A stretch of DNA of 18,913 nucleotides from an uncultured Methanobrevibacter sp. (GTDB lineage: Archaea > Methanobacteriota > Methanobacteria > Methanobacteriales > Methanobacteriaceae), in NCBI RefSeq assembly GCF_937898925.1, contig NZ_CALDKF010000023.1, forward strand, positions 1 to 18,913. The letters are read 5' to 3'. Both the position numbers and the translations under genes were made by a program. Positions 18,461 through 18,913 of this stretch are shown here, one piece after another. How positions within the stretch are numbered: the first letter of the stretch is position 1; every line of letters starts with the position of its first letter. A model generated the notes under the pieces. The model did not search any database, was not told where the DNA came from, and was given only the letters and a program-made list of their open reading frames with translations.

Positions 18461-18913
18461 TTAGTTATCCTTAATCCTCATTTCGTCAATAAGTTTGTCT
18501 AGGTTTGCTACATGACCGAAGTCACTTTTTGCTGGGTCAATACCTTCTTCACCGAATACACTTTGAATGACTTGACCTTTATTGTTAGTGACCAAACCAT
18601 CTGATCTTACATTTAAGTCTTCAAGCGCATTTACAAGTCTTCTTTGCATATAACCTGATTGTGCTGTACGGATAGCAGTATCTACTAAACCTTCTCTTCC
18701 TCCCATAGCATGGAAGAAGAATTCTACAGGATCTAATCCTTCCTTATAACTGGAATGTACAAATCCTTTTGCTCTTGCCCCTAACTCATGTTTTCTGAAG
18801 TGAGGGAGTGGTCTTGCTAGATATCCTCTTGTAATACGTCCACCACGAACAGATTGCTGTCCTACACAAGCAGTAATCTGAGTAAGGTTCAACATGGATG
18901 CCCTTGCACCGGT
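18461..18913 (-). CDS. rpoA1: RNA polymerase subunit A' (Rpo1N), C-terminal part
   Basis: The last 150 residues of the A' subunit, open at the right window edge; the frame continues to the last base (TGARASMLNLTQI). It contains the region leading into and through the bridge helix: RPLPHFRKHELGARAKGFV, the FFFHAMGGREGLVDTAIRTAQSGYMQRRL stretch, and then LEDLNVRSDGLVTNNKGQVIQ. It ends ANLDKLIDEMRIKDN. This is the active-centre side of the split largest subunit. A' stops soon after the bridge helix, and A'' resumes before the trigger loop. Its TAA is 16 nt before the rpoA2 ATG, so both halves come from one mRNA. Nothing unusual is seen in the visible part. Confidence 0.97.
   Translation of the reverse strand, partial: TGARASMLNLTQITACVGQQSVRGGRITRGYLARPLPHFRKHELGARAKGFVHSSYKEGLDPVEFFFHAMGGREGLVDTAIRTAQSGYMQRRLVNALEDLNVRSDGLVTNNKGQVIQSVFGEEGIDPAKSDFGHVANLDKLIDEMRIKDN

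Overview
The window comes from a very AT-rich archaeon, most likely a member of the Methanobacteriales close to Methanobrevibacter. Supporting signs: an RNA polymerase largest subunit split into A' and A'', an EF-2 with the archaeal/eukaryotic diphthamide histidine context, archaeal L30e and NusA, a probable pseudomurein-binding repeat in a surface protein, GGTGAT/GGAGG ribosome binding sites, and spacers made almost entirely of A and T. I cannot fix the species from the sequence alone.

Left third (1-4114): a small minus-strand cluster (tail-anchored acidic protein, four-helix membrane protein, and an ORF running off the left edge) diverges near 1040-1180 from a plus-strand cluster. That cluster holds a zinc ribbon, a coiled-coil protein, a signal-peptide surface protein with a pseudomurein-binding-like repeat and a very arginine-rich inner tail, and a coiled-coil protein with a J-domain-like HPD segment. 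Most of these are poorly characterised cell-envelope type genes.

Middle (4115-9100): a RimI-type N-acetyltransferase (minus), a UPF0146 protein (plus), and a 10-TM SPCA/PMR1-like P-type Ca2+/Mn2+ ATPase (plus). The ATPase is followed by four 14-bp tandem repeats and then a 36-aa single-helix membrane micropeptide with a perfect Shine-Dalgarno. A 530-nt A/T-only style spacer and a tRNA-Ser(UGA) gene follow.

Right half (9217-18913), all minus strand and transcribed right to left: rpoA1 (partial), rpoA2, rpl30e, nusA, rps12, rps7, fusA, tuf, rps10. This is the conserved archaeal transcription/translation (str) cluster. Gene order is canonical, but it is broken up by long AT-rich spacers (about 400, 770, 190, 490 and 220 nt) carrying hairpin/U-tract terminators and TATA boxes, so it probably works as five or so transcription units. 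The most unusual item is RpoA'': it carries about 165 extra N-terminal residues made of four tandem, diverged copies of the helical segment that normally forms the start of this subunit. Other structured items are a possible two-state hairpin in the rps10 leader, 16-bp repeats that run through the fusA stop codon, and several inverted repeats plus a GC-rich patch between nusA and rps12.
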